DNA of 64,000 nt. Source: Perkinsus olseni. Lineage: Eukaryota > Perkinsozoa > Perkinsida > Perkinsidae. This document shows positions 1 through 10,812 of the stretch, one piece after another. A model generated the notes under the pieces. The model was not told the origin of the DNA, searched no databases, and was given only the letters and a program-made list of their open reading frames with translations. Positions within the stretch are counted from its first letter, which is position 1; the number at the start of each line of letters is the position of its first letter. The stretch spans positions 1-64,000 of the forward strand of contig JABANP010000285.1 in NCBI GenBank assembly GCA_013115135.1. Direction: 5' to 3'. Both the position numbers and the translations under genes were made by a program.

Positions 1-1193
1 AGCACATTGTGTCATAACGTCTTGGCCCAATGTCCTGGATTCAAGTAAATGATTTTTCTGTCTTCTGTCTTCCGACTTCAGCTTCTCAGTCTGAACGATG
101 TTTCCGGACCTTGTGACTCCTCCTCTGTACCACCCGTCTGTGCTATGGCACATTTCTATCGAGTGGATGATATGCCCCCGCAATACTCGACTTTTGACGA
201 ATACGAGCCGTTCTCCGACAAGTGCCCCCGTTCGACCCGACTCTGGTTTTCGCGGGCGATCACTCACTATTAGAAGCTGTGAGGCGAGTCCAGTAGGAGC
301 CTAGCATGAAAGCTTATCACTGTGAGCAATTGCTTCAGTGTTCGCATACACACACAATCGTCGAGCAGTTTGTTCCACTAGATCATTCCACCAATGATCC
401 GTCTTTGTGCCCTAACGTCCGTAGTTGCGGCTAGTCACACTCTGGATATGAGTCGCCATGGAGATGAAAGCGAAATATCTGCCTCACCTGGTACTTCAGC
501 ATCCGAGCTCGGACTACCGGTAAGAGTCGGAGGAAAGGCAACCGGAAGTGCGTGAGGTGTATTCGTTTCAGGATATCAATGTTAAGTTAGGACTGCTCCT
601 GAGATACCGAGATGTTTCTACGCCTCTCCGCAGTTTCACTATCCTACGGCCGCTGACTACGCCCTTGGCCGTGATCTACGGCTCGATAGACTTCAAACGC
701 ACCAACAAGCAGTGGGGAAGCACATAGCAGTACAATCTAGAGATATTAGGCTTTTATTTCAAGGAGGCCAAGCGTAGGCTTGGTTCACATGGCGGAGCGT
801 AATGTCGACGCTCTCAGACTAGCGAGTCTAGTCTCAAGTGATAATGATATACTGAGTGACTTGATAGCCGTATCAAAAGGGCATAGTCCTGGTGACGGCA
901 CCCAGATGGAAAAATACCTTGTCCTCGGGTAGCCTTGCCCCTAAGACATTCCGCAGGGCACATTTGCCATTTTTAATTGTGCTGCAGTTGTTACGGACTT
1001 CGTTATACGTCACGAGATTGACGCTTCCGACCTGTCCTGTTCTCGGAAATATGATTCTTTGTGTAGTATTGGGCAAATGTGAAGTATTTGAGACATATTT
1101 TCACAGGTCCAGTAAGGCCACGAACGAGACGGCTCTCGTATCCTTCCGTTTGCTCGATAGGAAGACTGGAGCGAGGAAGGAGATGGCAAACAT
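1..1193. other. no gene recognised
   Basis: Short open frames on both strands overlap one another and none shows a family signature. Upstream exons of the CPW-WPC gene that becomes recognisable at 1194 may lie here, but I could not place them. Confidence 0.4.
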
Positions 1194-4100
1194 TGTCGCG
1201 TCCCGTATTACTATTCTGGTCCGTGCCCCGAAACCATAAATTTCGCGGGTCTGGGCCCTCTCGAAAAGGGCCATCTCGCTCGTCGATGTGGTTCCCACTA
1301 TGCTTGTATCAAGGAGTGCAAGTCGGATTTTGACCACGCATGCCCGGTACTGAGGCCCAGAAATCAGGGAGGAGTTTTCTTCTGATTCAGGATGGATGGA
1401 TGTATACGGCTAGCGGCATGTGCTCTGCTCCCCCAGAATATGCGGGGCCTTGTCCAACTTTGTACGATCTGCAGAACCGTAACGCCCTGTCACTCGGCCA
1501 TGTATGCCCTGAGCTCTGCCGTAGCGCCTTTCATCCTCTTAATTGTATTCGGCGCCGAGATTTTGTATGCAGAAGAGTGAGCGATAGCTGCTCTTTGAAT
1601 ATACCACTCGAGTGTGATGAATGCGGTTCTCCTGCTTGCTACGCTAATCTCGATTGTCTCGAGCTATCCAAGCGTTAACCTACATGTCGATACTCCTCTC
1701 GCCTCGCTAGGAGAGCGAACAACAACGGGTTGGTCCCTAAACCTCGTATTATAGCTAGTTGACCGGGCTCGGCTGTTCTCAGGTGGATTGCCTACCTATC
1801 GACTCCTACCGTCGCGAGGGAACTCGTTTGCTGAGTTCGCGCCGCCAAGAATTAATGTTTTTGTAGAGGGTCGACGTTCATCCAGGCCCCTCGCATTGTC
1901 TGAGGAAGAGCGATATCCGATACGAGAATCCGGAGAGACAATCGATGTTCACGTCGAATCCGAGATTCCCCAGTACCTTTCCGTGGGCAGCCAGAGACTG
2001 CGACAGCTTTTACGGGGCGAAGAAGCTCTAAAGGAGCGCATTAGTCGAACAGGTGAGCGTTACTTCCTTTATATGGCACGCGGTGCCATATCGAGATCAC
2101 CAAGTGCTTTTGGAAATCAGGAGAAGTGATTCAGAGTATGAGCCGACACCGGAAGCTATAGTCAAAGCGAGGTAGCATAGTGTTTCTCTTGTCGCCGTTT
2201 GGATTTGGGTTCAAATTATCTTCTCGGTTAACTGGAGTAGTAGATCGAACCCTATGACCTCTTCAGAAGCTGAATGATATTTCTCAAGGCCTGCTTCGCT
2301 GTATTGGTACCTGAAGTAATGTACCGCTGTTGCTCGACAGATCGAATCATTTGCAGATTTGTCTGGTCCTTGCCGAGGAATCTCTGCGTGCTTCTATAGA
2401 GAAGCACTTAGCCATCTATTACTTTACTGGTATATGCGAGCGAGATTATACAGAAGAGGCATGTTTGCCCGGCGCTTTCCGCTATTGACCACCCTTCTCT
2501 CAGTGCCCTTCGCACTGGGAGGGGAGCGAACAGACTTGCAGCCCGCCACCGGACTACTCTGGTCCGTGTACCTCTTTTCCTCACCCACTGAGCATTCCGG
2601 AGAAGCAAAGGCTTGCACGTGATTGCTTTGTCAACTGGTACGCGGGAACTTCGACCGCTCGGCTTTGTCAGGACATTTTAGGCCTTGTGCTCATAGTTGT
2701 GTGAGAGATTTCACAGGCTGCCCGCGTGGTTGGGCTTCTGACGGACAAATTTGCACTGCTCCCCCGAATACTCGTGGGTATTGCCTTCACTCCATCGACT
2801 TCTCCGGCTTGTCTGGGAAAGAGAAGGCATCCTGGGCGGCGATGTGTGGGGAAGAGTGGTGAGCTCCTCTCTGCGGCTGAGGTTGTTCAACGTTTTCCAC
2901 TGTTAGGCCTTGCTCGAATCAGTGATTACATGCTCATATACTATTGATTTCCTCGGCATTTAGTTCCGGAGTCTTGGGCTCGCCGCAGTAGGCTGTAACA
3001 CGTATCCCATAGGCAAGGCTGTTTTCCTGCATTCTCGAATCCGGATGCCGTTAGGCTAACGGCGTTAGAAACGGCGTTAGCCCAGCACCATTCACCTGAC
3101 ACTGTCAGGCTGACACTGTCAGGCTGACAGATGGGCCATTCGTGTGCGGCGCATCTACGCATCATTTCCCATTCCTCTCTATAACGCTGTGTGCTCGTTA
3201 CGGTATTGATGCAAACCCTGTTTAATACATTACTCTCGTTCTCTGAAAACGTGCCATTCGATCCTTCTCTTCGTTGGCAGATTTCTTCAGCGATTTTTGG
3301 TGCATGAATATTATCTATTCGCTTGCAGCCTTGTATGTGGTCTCTGCAGGGCCAGGCTACGATAGCCGTGTAGCTGGGCGAACAACTGAATTGCTGTTGG
3401 TCCCACCTGCAGACCCGTTTCCATCAATTCGAACGGAGGTGTTACTGTCACACTGTGACATGCAGCATACGCATGGAGGTTAGCTGTGCCACTTCTTCTC
3501 CTCAGATTGAACGTCTCGAATCAAAGCGTCGTAAATTCGAGGAGAGCGAATTGTCTTCGCTCGAGCCGAGCACAGCTTTCGTAGATGGTCCGCCAGCGAG
3601 TCCTTTCGCTGTGAGGATGATGCCACCAATTGCTACAGATGTGGGCCGGATCAAGCGGAGGATTGACGATTTAGAGATGCGACGAGAGGAGCAGGAGGCC
3701 GAGATGTTCCGAGGTATACGAAGGAAGCTGCTATCAAAGAATTCCGGGGCGTGTAAGCTGTACAATATGAGAATGGCTTCAAGATGATCCACGAGCTGTT
3801 TTCGCAGCATTCTCATTCGAGACCAGCCCTGTCTCGATTAGAGTCGGCAGCACTGGGCCGTTTCCACGTGTGGTCGACCTCGTAGCCGGAATGGAGCGTC
3901 GCAGAGACGAAAGGGAAGCCTCTATACGTCACAACTATCTCGAGAAAGGTACTTGACTAAAGAAACCCTAATGCTCTGCGCGAATGGAGATAAAGAGTTT
4001 ACCTTCCTGAGAGAAACTTCCTCAGAGGTTTCAATATTCAGATGCTACTGCGTTGGCTGAAGTTGGTCAAAGTCGTGGACCAGCGCGAAAGTTCCGAGTG

Positions 4101-5400
4101 AACCTCTACCCGCCTCAGGTAATCCAAGCCGGCACGAAGTCGTTGGAAACAACTCGTTATGGCGCTTACGACGTTTTCTCAGGAAAGCACTTCAGAAGTT
4201 ATACACTCCATAGACGTACTGGAAAAGTTGGAAGCAGAGCTCCGTTAGTAGAGGGAGCCAGAGTACTCGATCATTTTTTCTAGACGTAACTGCGAGTTTC
4301 GCTCCTGATTATGCGTTTTCACGCTGTGTGTTTGTTATCCGCCGTAAAACCCCTCCGTCAAATGCCTCGGTTGCTCATGATGAGTCTGATACTTGCCGGG
4401 CTTTTCAACGAGTCTGTGGCAGGAGGTGCGGCAATCCCGTCAGAGTCGCTGTTGACTATGGTACATGATGAACTGAGGCGGCGCCACAGCGGGGCATACG
4501 GTATTGAACTTTGAAGGTCCGTCATATCCTTGAGGTGGACTCATTCGGCTCAGATCACCTCACTCAAGCGCCAATGATTTGGACAGCCGTACGAAATGCG
4601 GGAAGTGCTGCTCTGTCCGAAGTTGGATTCGATCCGCAACTTATACGCCGAGGTAATATTGACCTGGGCTGAGAGATGGAGTTGATCTATTGACCTACTT
4701 AGCACCATCGGGCTTTCAGGTTTGACTTCCTCAAAGGTATGTTTCGGGGAAAAAGGAAGAGTCTACACACAACTAAGTCTACTTTTCGTTCATAGCCGAC
4801 CAATCGTCACCCACAAGCTGTTATCAACATAATCGCGACGAAACAACAATGAATTCCAACCTTCCTCAGAGCGTAGGTGCACTCCACCTGGTTGTATTCA
4901 CTCGGCAGTACCGAGTAAGGACTATCAAGTGTTAGCACTTTTATTTTCTCTTTTGTCGACGGAAATACTTTTGACGCTTCTCGGGATACTGCGTCTAGCA
5001 GGATCGACGAAGTTGAAGAACGTGGCCCAAATAGCTCCCTTCGAATTTCAAGCGGCCGGCAGAACGGCATTTTACGGTGCACAAGGACGTTCACCGATTC
5101 TTTCAGTCTGATTCCTCAGACCCGAAACTAGCTCAGTCTTTGTATGCATGCAAGCGGGATTACTCGTTGCCATGCCCCGAATTCCACAGTAGAGGACTAG
5201 CTGTCATACTAGTATCGCACAACCTTCCATCGTCCTCAGCTCTCGACGGCACTGGTGCCTGTATCCCCCAAGTGTCCGGGGGGCCATGTGGGCGCTATTC
5301 AGTAAACCTCTCGCTTCTGAGTAGAAATTCCAAAGAAAGGTGGGCGGAGCTTTGCAGAGTTAATTGGCCATGCGAGGGTGATGCGTCAATCCCGTGTGAA
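1194..5400 (+). CDS. CPW-WPC repeat protein gene, multi-exon (partial model)
   Basis: Four blocks match the CPW-WPC pattern (CP..W near the start, C..P..Y.GPC in the middle, K..W...C...WPC at the end), a secreted/surface domain family known from apicomplexans and relatives. Block 1 (1194-1346) reads C-VPYYYSGPC then F-A-G..EKG. A 44-nt GTACTG..TTCAG intron (1347-1390) then joins CP to DGW, starting block 2 (SGMCSAPPEYAGPC, about 1391-1540). Block 3 (2728-2920) has CPRGW, an ICTAPPN segment and KASWAAMC; its WPC codons are split by a 48-nt intron (2859-2906). Block 4 (about 5160-5390) ends ERWAELCRVNWPC. The phases of the two named introns agree. Exons between blocks are not resolved, and I cannot say whether all four blocks belong to one transcript. 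The family assignment is fairly firm; the gene boundaries are not. Confidence 0.6.
1788..2129 (+). CDS. possible exon, charged, unknown
   Basis: Open frame of 113 codons rich in Arg/Glu/Ser. Near its end a GTGAGC donor follows the codons ..SRTG, so only the first part may be exon. It lies between CPW-WPC blocks 2 and 3 on the same strand and could belong to that gene. No family recognised. Confidence 0.3.
   Translation: MPTYRLLPSRGNSFAEFAPPRINVFVEGRRSSRPLALSEEERYPIRESGETIDVHVESEIPQYLSVGSQRLRQLLRGEEALKERISRTGERYFLYMARGAISRSPSAFGNQEK
3096..3130. repeat. 14-bp palindromic tandem repeat
   Basis: The unit CTGACACTGTCAGG is present twice and then half again. CTGACA/TGTCAG makes each unit a self-complementary hairpin. 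It lies between exons of the CPW-WPC gene. Confidence 0.8.
3485..3950 (+). CDS. probable exons, coiled-coil-like charged repeats
   Basis: Two open segments of similar composition follow each other. At 3485-3720 the frame reads ..IERLESKRRKFEE.. then RIKRRIDDLEMRREEQEAEM. At about 3835-3950 another frame reads ..VVDLVAGMERRRDEREAS followed by a GTACTT donor. The repeated proline-rich stretch followed by an E/R-rich helix suggests a duplicated unit. No family recognised; it may be part of the CPW-WPC gene or a separate gene. Confidence 0.35.
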
Positions 5401-6000
5401 AGTTCTTCTTACCTGCTGCTTTTCAGACTGTTCAACGAACTTCACAGAGCCGGTAATCGGATCCTTTTCCACGTTAGCTTAGTCGTGGTCGATCGTAGTG
5501 CCCCGAAGATTGGACACACGTCCGCGACAAGGCCTGCCGCGCTTCCGAGCTGTACAGGGGCCCTTGCAGGTTCTTTTTTCCCCAAGTATCTCTTAAGTCA
5601 CTGTTTTGCTTCTGTTTTTCAGTCGAGAGGTCAACTTTGATGCGTTCAGCAGAAAAAATCTAGAGGACTGGTCAAATACCTGCGGAGCCTACTGGACTTG
5701 TGGCTGAAGCTTTGCTGATTCACGTTTCTGACTGAACTTGTCGTTGTTTTGGTATCACACATCGCTGGTGCTACCGCAACACCGGGTGATGGTTTACCTA
5801 GGATGATATGTTGTGCCCTCTGCATCATAACATATATCCTCAGTGCTGCCTGCCTCATCGAGTCGCCCCTCGAGAACTTCCGTTCCAGAAAGGAACTTCC
5901 AACAAAGCTACGCAATACGTGCGGTGAAGAATGTGCTGATGCACGGGTCAGGGGCTGAAGCATGCCTTTTCCTTGCCTCTAAGCCACAAACCTCTGCCGC

Positions 6001-6351
6001 TGTTGCGTCCCAAAAGGACACAAATGATGAAGTCTCGACAATTGTGTAGATTGTCTCCTTTTTCCCCATCCTGATGTCCTCGGGACACTGTGTGGGTGGC
6101 TTAAGTATCCTTAGCTAGTACGCTAGCTGTGGTTCAATCATTAATCATTAAGTAAAGCTGTGATTACGTATTACATTGGTGGTTATCATCTACCACCTAC
6201 GTCGTTATATACAGTGGTAGAGAGTGGGTATTCTCTATCATCGTGGTTATTGATATTGTTATTACTACAAGTCTGGATCAGTGTTTCCAGTTGTTAATCT
6301 GGAAGACCGTGGAATATATTAACCGAAAGGGTTCACAGAAGGCGATCAACA
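6001..6351 (+). repeat. 5' LTR of Gag-protease LTR element
   Basis: This 351-bp sequence begins TGTTGC and ends AACA (TG..CA). It recurs at 10461-10812 with about three differences: T/A near 6170, C/T near 6211 and one inserted C. No convincing target-site duplication flanks the pair (GCCGC on the left, GCTTC on the right). Confidence 0.93.
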
Positions 6352-6353
6352 AT

Positions 6354-6369
6354 TGGTAGCAGCTCCTTG
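6354..6369 (+). other. primer binding site
   Basis: TGGTAGCAGCTCCTTG lies two bases after the LTR. Its complement ends in CCA and reads as a tRNA 3' end: acceptor strand AGCTGCT, discriminator A, T-stem CAAGG. The matching tRNA species is not identified. Confidence 0.75.
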
Positions 6370-6397
6370 TTCGAACTCATTAACTTCGAGGCCGGTT

Positions 6398-9300
6398 ATG
6401 GTGTGGACTAACTTCTTACTTAACCAGCTCGATAGAACTAGTTTGGAAGGTATTGTACTTGGCCGTGGTTTGAAAGGATGTCCTTCTAAGAAGGATGAGA
6501 TGGCATCCTTCATCCTATTGGATGGTGTGGAGATCCGTGGTGAGCACGAGTTTGAAGCATTCAAGTTGGCGTATCGTAAAGGATATCGTACTGACCCTCC
6601 AGATGAAGTTCTTATTCGGTCGCGTAATACTGTGGATGATATTCCGGTCCAGACGGTGAGCTCTAGCTCCAAGGATATTAAGGAGAGTGGTGAACCAGAA
6701 GACTCTGAAGAAGAAGTGGTCGCCGACTCTGTCGTCCAAGATGGTTCCCTAACGAAGGAACGTGATTCTAAAGATGCAGACCCTAAGAAGGCTGCTGATA
6801 ATATGGGCTCTGACAACGGTGTGCAGAACCAGATTGATGTTATAAAAGCCAATATGATGGCTATGGTCTCGAGCAACGAAGACCTTAAGAATATGATGAT
6901 GACTATGATGAAGTCCATGACTAGCTCTATGGACACTATGCGTGGGCAAGTGGACACGATCGAGCAGAAGATGGCTTCTACGTCTGTGGGTAGCAATGGC
7001 TATCAAAATGATAAGAACGTCACAATGAGACGTAATTTGGAGACTCCTATGCATGGGCAAGGGGATCTTGGTAATATGTACACTCCCATGGAGGAGCGAC
7101 TACATGGTGTGGAAGGTATGACTTATCGTGGTGCTACAGCTGAACCGCCTTCTTTCAGTGGGGGTCACATTGGTAATGATCAAGCTAGACAAGATGCGTG
7201 GTTACGGTTGGGAGCAAGCGTGGGGTATGACCATAAAAAGTTATCGGTACAAACCCCTATGATACCTTCACCAGATCTATATAAGACTAATAGAGTGCCG
7301 GTTGGTGTGACCAAATCTCCAACGGTGGTTACAGTGGCTTCTTCCTTGAAGGATGTGGCTACCTTCAATGAGAAGAAAGCTAGAGTGCGTATTAATATGG
7401 GTTATCGTATGCCTAATTGTGGATATTTGGAATCTTTTTGGCTCTTGCCACCTCAGTGGCAGAAGGAGAGGCCAAGAGAACTCCCTCTAGAAGGTGATGA
7501 TTCTCAACTATCAAGTGGGTTATTATATTTCGTCAAGAGACGTGTCGACCAAGCTTCGGCACAATTGGTGTCCCAAATTCATCCTCTAGCGGATGGACCA
7601 TATGGTGGGTCTGGTGATAAGCGTGGTTGGCATGCAGTTGAGCGAGAGATTGTGGATAATCTCGATCGTTCGTGCTTGGACTTCCCGAAGGTTCATGTTG
7701 ATTACTTATTGAACTGTGTGACCAAAGACTTGAGCCAGACTATCAAGCAGAAGTTGGGTCCTAATGGTTATCGTGATGCTGATCAAGTAGAACTCCTAAG
7801 TACTGTGTGGAACATTTTGGATGAGTTATTTCGGTCTGAATTTACCCCTCAAGCCGAAAGTGATAAGATGCAGAATATGTCTAAGGGCAGTCAAGAGACT
7901 TTGCCGGAGTTTATGAGAAAACTCCAAAGTGCCTTTTTTAATGTTGAGGTTGAGACGGGCCAGAAGATGGTGGATTCAACTAAGCTGACTCGGTTGCGTG
8001 GTGCCTTACCAGAAGTGGATGTGCAATTCCTACGGTCTAGATTTCCGAGAGATTTGACCTTCGACCAGTTGGTAACCAGAGTGGGTGAGTACTTCTCCAA
8101 CGACTTGGACAAGAAGAGTTATGAGACTTTTGCAAGGTCTTATGCCCAGCTATGGCCAACTGATGTAAGTGGTGGTTATTCTCATGCTAATCTGAGTGTG
8201 GCTAATACCCAACCTAAGCGTGGGTGTTGGAGATGCAATACTCCAGGTCATATCGCTGCTAAATGCAGAGCCCCTATATCTGAAATTGTGAGTGGTCGAT
8301 GCTATAAATGTGGCTACTCTAATCATGGATCCAATGAATGTAGGGCTGACCCTGAGAAGCTCAACTGTGCCAGATGTCATAAGAAGGGACATCGGGCTAG
8401 TGTGTGTCGCACTGATTGGAATAAGATAAATGCTGAGTTCGACGACAAGGTGGCACTTCCTCAACCTCCCCCTCAACCTGTTGGTGAGTATGTTACTAAG
8501 ACGCAATATACAACCGAAGCTCCTTCTACTACCAGTGGGCAACATGCTAATATGGTGAACGCTGAGTCCGTGGGTACAGAAGCATTGACTAAGGGTGAAG
8601 CTACTGCTGCTACTGTACAAACCCATACTATTAATGAGGTTAACTTGTGTAGTGGCTCACTTTATGAGACCTTGGTGGTATACGTGGGACAATCAGACCA
8701 ACACGAAGCCTCACTGCGTGGGTTACTAGATACTGGCGCTTCGGAAGGATTCGTGGAAGAATCTTTGGCTGATGCTATGGTGAAGAAAGGTGGTGGGTTC
8801 GTTGAAGACCTACGCCCTCCCTTAAGGGTCACTTTGGCTGATAACTCTTCAAAGGTTCTTACCAAACGGTGGCGATGTTTTGTGAAACACGCTACTATGG
8901 ATGGTCAGGTTGTATGGAAACTGTTATCCTTCAATGTGATGGCTAATACTCACCATCCTGGTCTTATTATTGGACGTAATCAGTTTAAGTTACTGGGGTA
9001 TGTCATTGGTAAAAAAGTCCGGCGTGATAAAGGCCAATCTGCATGTGTGATGACTAATACGGTAAATGGTCAAGTGCTTCAGAATATTGAAAGTGCTGGT
9101 ACTCCTATAGAAAGCTGCGAGGTGAATGCTGGTGATTCTGGTGGTATTAATTTGAAAAATACCATTAAGTTGGAAGAGTACGTCAAGAAGAAGAAGAAGT
9201 TTCCCAGATTAAAACGACCTTGGGAAGGCTCTCAAGATGTCCTTAAGGTGGATGGTGTCAAAGTTATTCCAAAACTTGGCGACCAGCCTACTACTGTGAA

Positions 9301-10186
9301 TGGCCATGTTCTTGAAGGAGAGAAGTCGTGGGCATCGACAAAAATGACTGAATGCGGCTCAGCTCCTGGCGGTTCTATCCGAGACTCTAATTTTGGTGAA
9401 GACAAAATTAGCGCGGGGTGTGATAATAGCAGCGCCAACGGTAAAGAAGAGTGGCTTCCTCTACTACGAGCTCATTCCTTTAAGAAGGGTGGTGGTCAAC
9501 GATCACTCCAACGAGACTATCAAGTCTTAAATGTGCGAGAAGATGGCTATCTAACGAGAAGATCAGCTATGGTTCACCAAGAATGCTGCAATATCGATCA
9601 CTCGGGCGACCGCGTCAAAGTGCAGGAAATGCACGCAAACGCAGCGGTTGCGGCAATGAGCAATGAGGAGAAGTCTCTTGCTGATTGTAACTGCCTATCG
9701 GTGGGTAATGATGATTGTGAGCAACCTGGTGGTTCTTCCGTCGTAGCTGATCCTCGTGATTATCAAATACGTGAAATTGTTGCTAAATTTCCTCGTTCAA
9801 AGTGGGTGAGGACTATGGGTAATGAAACCAAGAATGTTCTCGCTACCATCAAGCCCAAGGTCTGGAACAAGTTGGTTGCTATGGTGGGTGACTCTTATTA
9901 TGATGCCTCCTTGCCAGATGAGTGGGTGTATACCGTACCATTGACTGTGAGTGATTATGCCTGCTGCAAGGATGTGAAGATCAACGTCAAACCGTATAAA
10001 ATGTTTGTTGGCGGGTCCATGTCTGGTTCCTACTACAATGATAAGAAAGAATGGTATGAGAGTGGGCCAGCATCTAAAGCTGAGTCATCGACCTCTCCTA
10101 TTACTGCTGTTGGTGGGTCATCGTCTAAAGCTGAGTCATCGACCTCCTATTCACGAAGTTGGTGGGTATACTCCTCAAGAACCTAA
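6398..10186 (+). CDS. Gag-protease polyprotein of LTR element
   Basis: About 1262 residues from the first ATG at 6398; the frame stays open further upstream through the PBS without a Met. In order it has: an acidic N-terminal part; a Met-rich helical segment near residue 180 (MMTMMKSMTSSMDTM); a Gag-like helical region at about 380-590; three CCHC knuckles at about 610-670 (CWRCNTPGHIAAKC, CYKCGYSNHGSNEC, CARCHKKGHRASVC); and a retropepsin at about 770-860 with LLDTGASEGF and the partner motif LIIGRNQFKLLG. The remaining 400 residues have no motif and contain no RT. The frame ends in a duplicated Ser-rich segment (10067-10156) where a two-base difference between the copies shifts the frame. 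Confidence 0.9.
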   Translation: MVWTNFLLNQLDRTSLEGIVLGRGLKGCPSKKDEMASFILLDGVEIRGEHEFEAFKLAYRKGYRTDPPDEVLIRSRNTVDDIPVQTVSSSSKDIKESGEPEDSEEEVVADSVVQDGSLTKERDSKDADPKKAADNMGSDNGVQNQIDVIKANMMAMVSSNEDLKNMMMTMMKSMTSSMDTMRGQVDTIEQKMASTSVGSNGYQNDKNVTMRRNLETPMHGQGDLGNMYTPMEERLHGVEGMTYRGATAEPPSFSGGHIGNDQARQDAWLRLGASVGYDHKKLSVQTPMIPSPDLYKTNRVPVGVTKSPTVVTVASSLKDVATFNEKKARVRINMGYRMPNCGYLESFWLLPPQWQKERPRELPLEGDDSQLSSGLLYFVKRRVDQASAQLVSQIHPLADGPYGGSGDKRGWHAVEREIVDNLDRSCLDFPKVHVDYLLNCVTKDLSQTIKQKLGPNGYRDADQVELLSTVWNILDELFRSEFTPQAESDKMQNMSKGSQETLPEFMRKLQSAFFNVEVETGQKMVDSTKLTRLRGALPEVDVQFLRSRFPRDLTFDQLVTRVGEYFSNDLDKKSYETFARSYAQLWPTDVSGGYSHANLSVANTQPKRGCWRCNTPGHIAAKCRAPISEIVSGRCYKCGYSNHGSNECRADPEKLNCARCHKKGHRASVCRTDWNKINAEFDDKVALPQPPPQPVGEYVTKTQYTTEAPSTTSGQHANMVNAESVGTEALTKGEATAATVQTHTINEVNLCSGSLYETLVVYVGQSDQHEASLRGLLDTGASEGFVEESLADAMVKKGGGFVEDLRPPLRVTLADNSSKVLTKRWRCFVKHATMDGQVVWKLLSFNVMANTHHPGLIIGRNQFKLLGYVIGKKVRRDKGQSACVMTNTVNGQVLQNIESAGTPIESCEVNAGDSGGINLKNTIKLEEYVKKKKKFPRLKRPWEGSQDVLKVDGVKVIPKLGDQPTTVNGHVLEGEKSWASTKMTECGSAPGGSIRDSNFGEDKISAGCDNSSANGKEEWLPLLRAHSFKKGGGQRSLQRDYQVLNVREDGYLTRRSAMVHQECCNIDHSGDRVKVQEMHANAAVAAMSNEEKSLADCNCLSVGNDDCEQPGGSSVVADPRDYQIREIVAKFPRSKWVRTMGNETKNVLATIKPKVWNKLVAMVGDSYYDASLPDEWVYTVPLTVSDYACCKDVKINVKPYKMFVGGSMSGSYYNDKKEWYESGPASKAESSTSPITAVGGSSSKAESSTSYSRSWWVYSSRT

Positions 10187-10397
10187 GGGTGACGAGTGGA
10201 GCCCCACTAAAGTGATGCTGCTAAGAACTGAGATTGACGAGCTCCGTGGTATGATCAAAGATGTGAAGACCTTGGAAGCTGAGATCAACACTCTGAAGGT
10301 GGATAATTCTCTACTGCAGAAGAAGCTACAGCAGAGTGAAGAGCGTGAAGAAGAATATCGTAAGTTGCTCTATGGTGACTTTAATAAGACTTTGTGA
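10160..10397 (+). CDS. coiled-coil ORF, +1 to Gag-PR
   Basis: The frame +1 to Gag-PR is open from before 10160 and encodes VGGYTPQEPKGDEW followed by a heptad-like helix (LRTEIDELRGMIKDVKTLEA..). Two copies of a TCTAAAGCTGAGTCATCGACC-type segment precede it; the second lacks two bases compared with the first (CCTCC versus CCTCTCC). The simplest reading is that this was once the C-terminus of the Gag-PR protein, separated by a microdeletion. Programmed frameshifting is an alternative. Confidence 0.55.
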
Positions 10398-10460
10398 AGT
10401 TTAAGTGTTGCCCGATGCGTGTGTGTGTTTTGAGGCCTCAACGCCCTCAACGCGGGGTGT

Positions 10461-10812
10461 TGTTGCGTCCCAAAAGGACACAAATGATGAAGTCTCGACA
10501 ATTGTGTAGATTGTCTCCTTTTTCCCCATCCTGATGTCCTCGGGACACTGTGTGGGTGGCTTAAGTATCCTTAGCTAGTACGCTAGCTGTGGTTCAATCA
10601 TTAATCATTAAGTAAAGCTGTGATTACGTAATACATTGGTGGTTATCATCTACCACCTACGTCGTTATATATAGTGGTAGAGAGTGGGTATTCTCTATCA
10701 TCGTGGTTATTGATATTGTTATTACCTACAAGTCTGGATCAGTGTTTCCAGTTGTTAATCTGGAAGACCGTGGAATATATTAACCGAAAGGGTTCACAGA
10801 AGGCGATCAACA
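10461..10812 (+). repeat. 3' LTR of Gag-protease LTR element
   Basis: 352 bp, TG..CA, the counterpart of 6001-6351. The preceding bases (GCGGGGTG) form only a weak polypurine tract. Confidence 0.93.

Larger units (their letters stand above)
6001..10812 (+). mobile_element. LTR retrotransposon lacking RT and integrase (Gag-PR only)
   Basis: Complete LTR-to-LTR element of 4.8 kb with a PBS, one long Gag-protease frame and a short downstream coiled-coil frame. No reverse transcriptase, RNase H or integrase motif occurs in any frame, so it must depend on another element (inference). The near-identical LTRs mean it inserted recently. The lack of a matching target duplication suggests either a mutated 5-bp site or recombination between elements. 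Confidence 0.9.

Noticed and set aside
5077..5640. 187-codon ORF as a single-exon gene
   Set aside because: It runs through a CPW-WPC block that needs introns; treated as part of the multi-exon gene.
6346..6996. 216-codon minus-strand frame at the start of the Gag-PR element
   Set aside because: Antisense shadow of the Gag frame.
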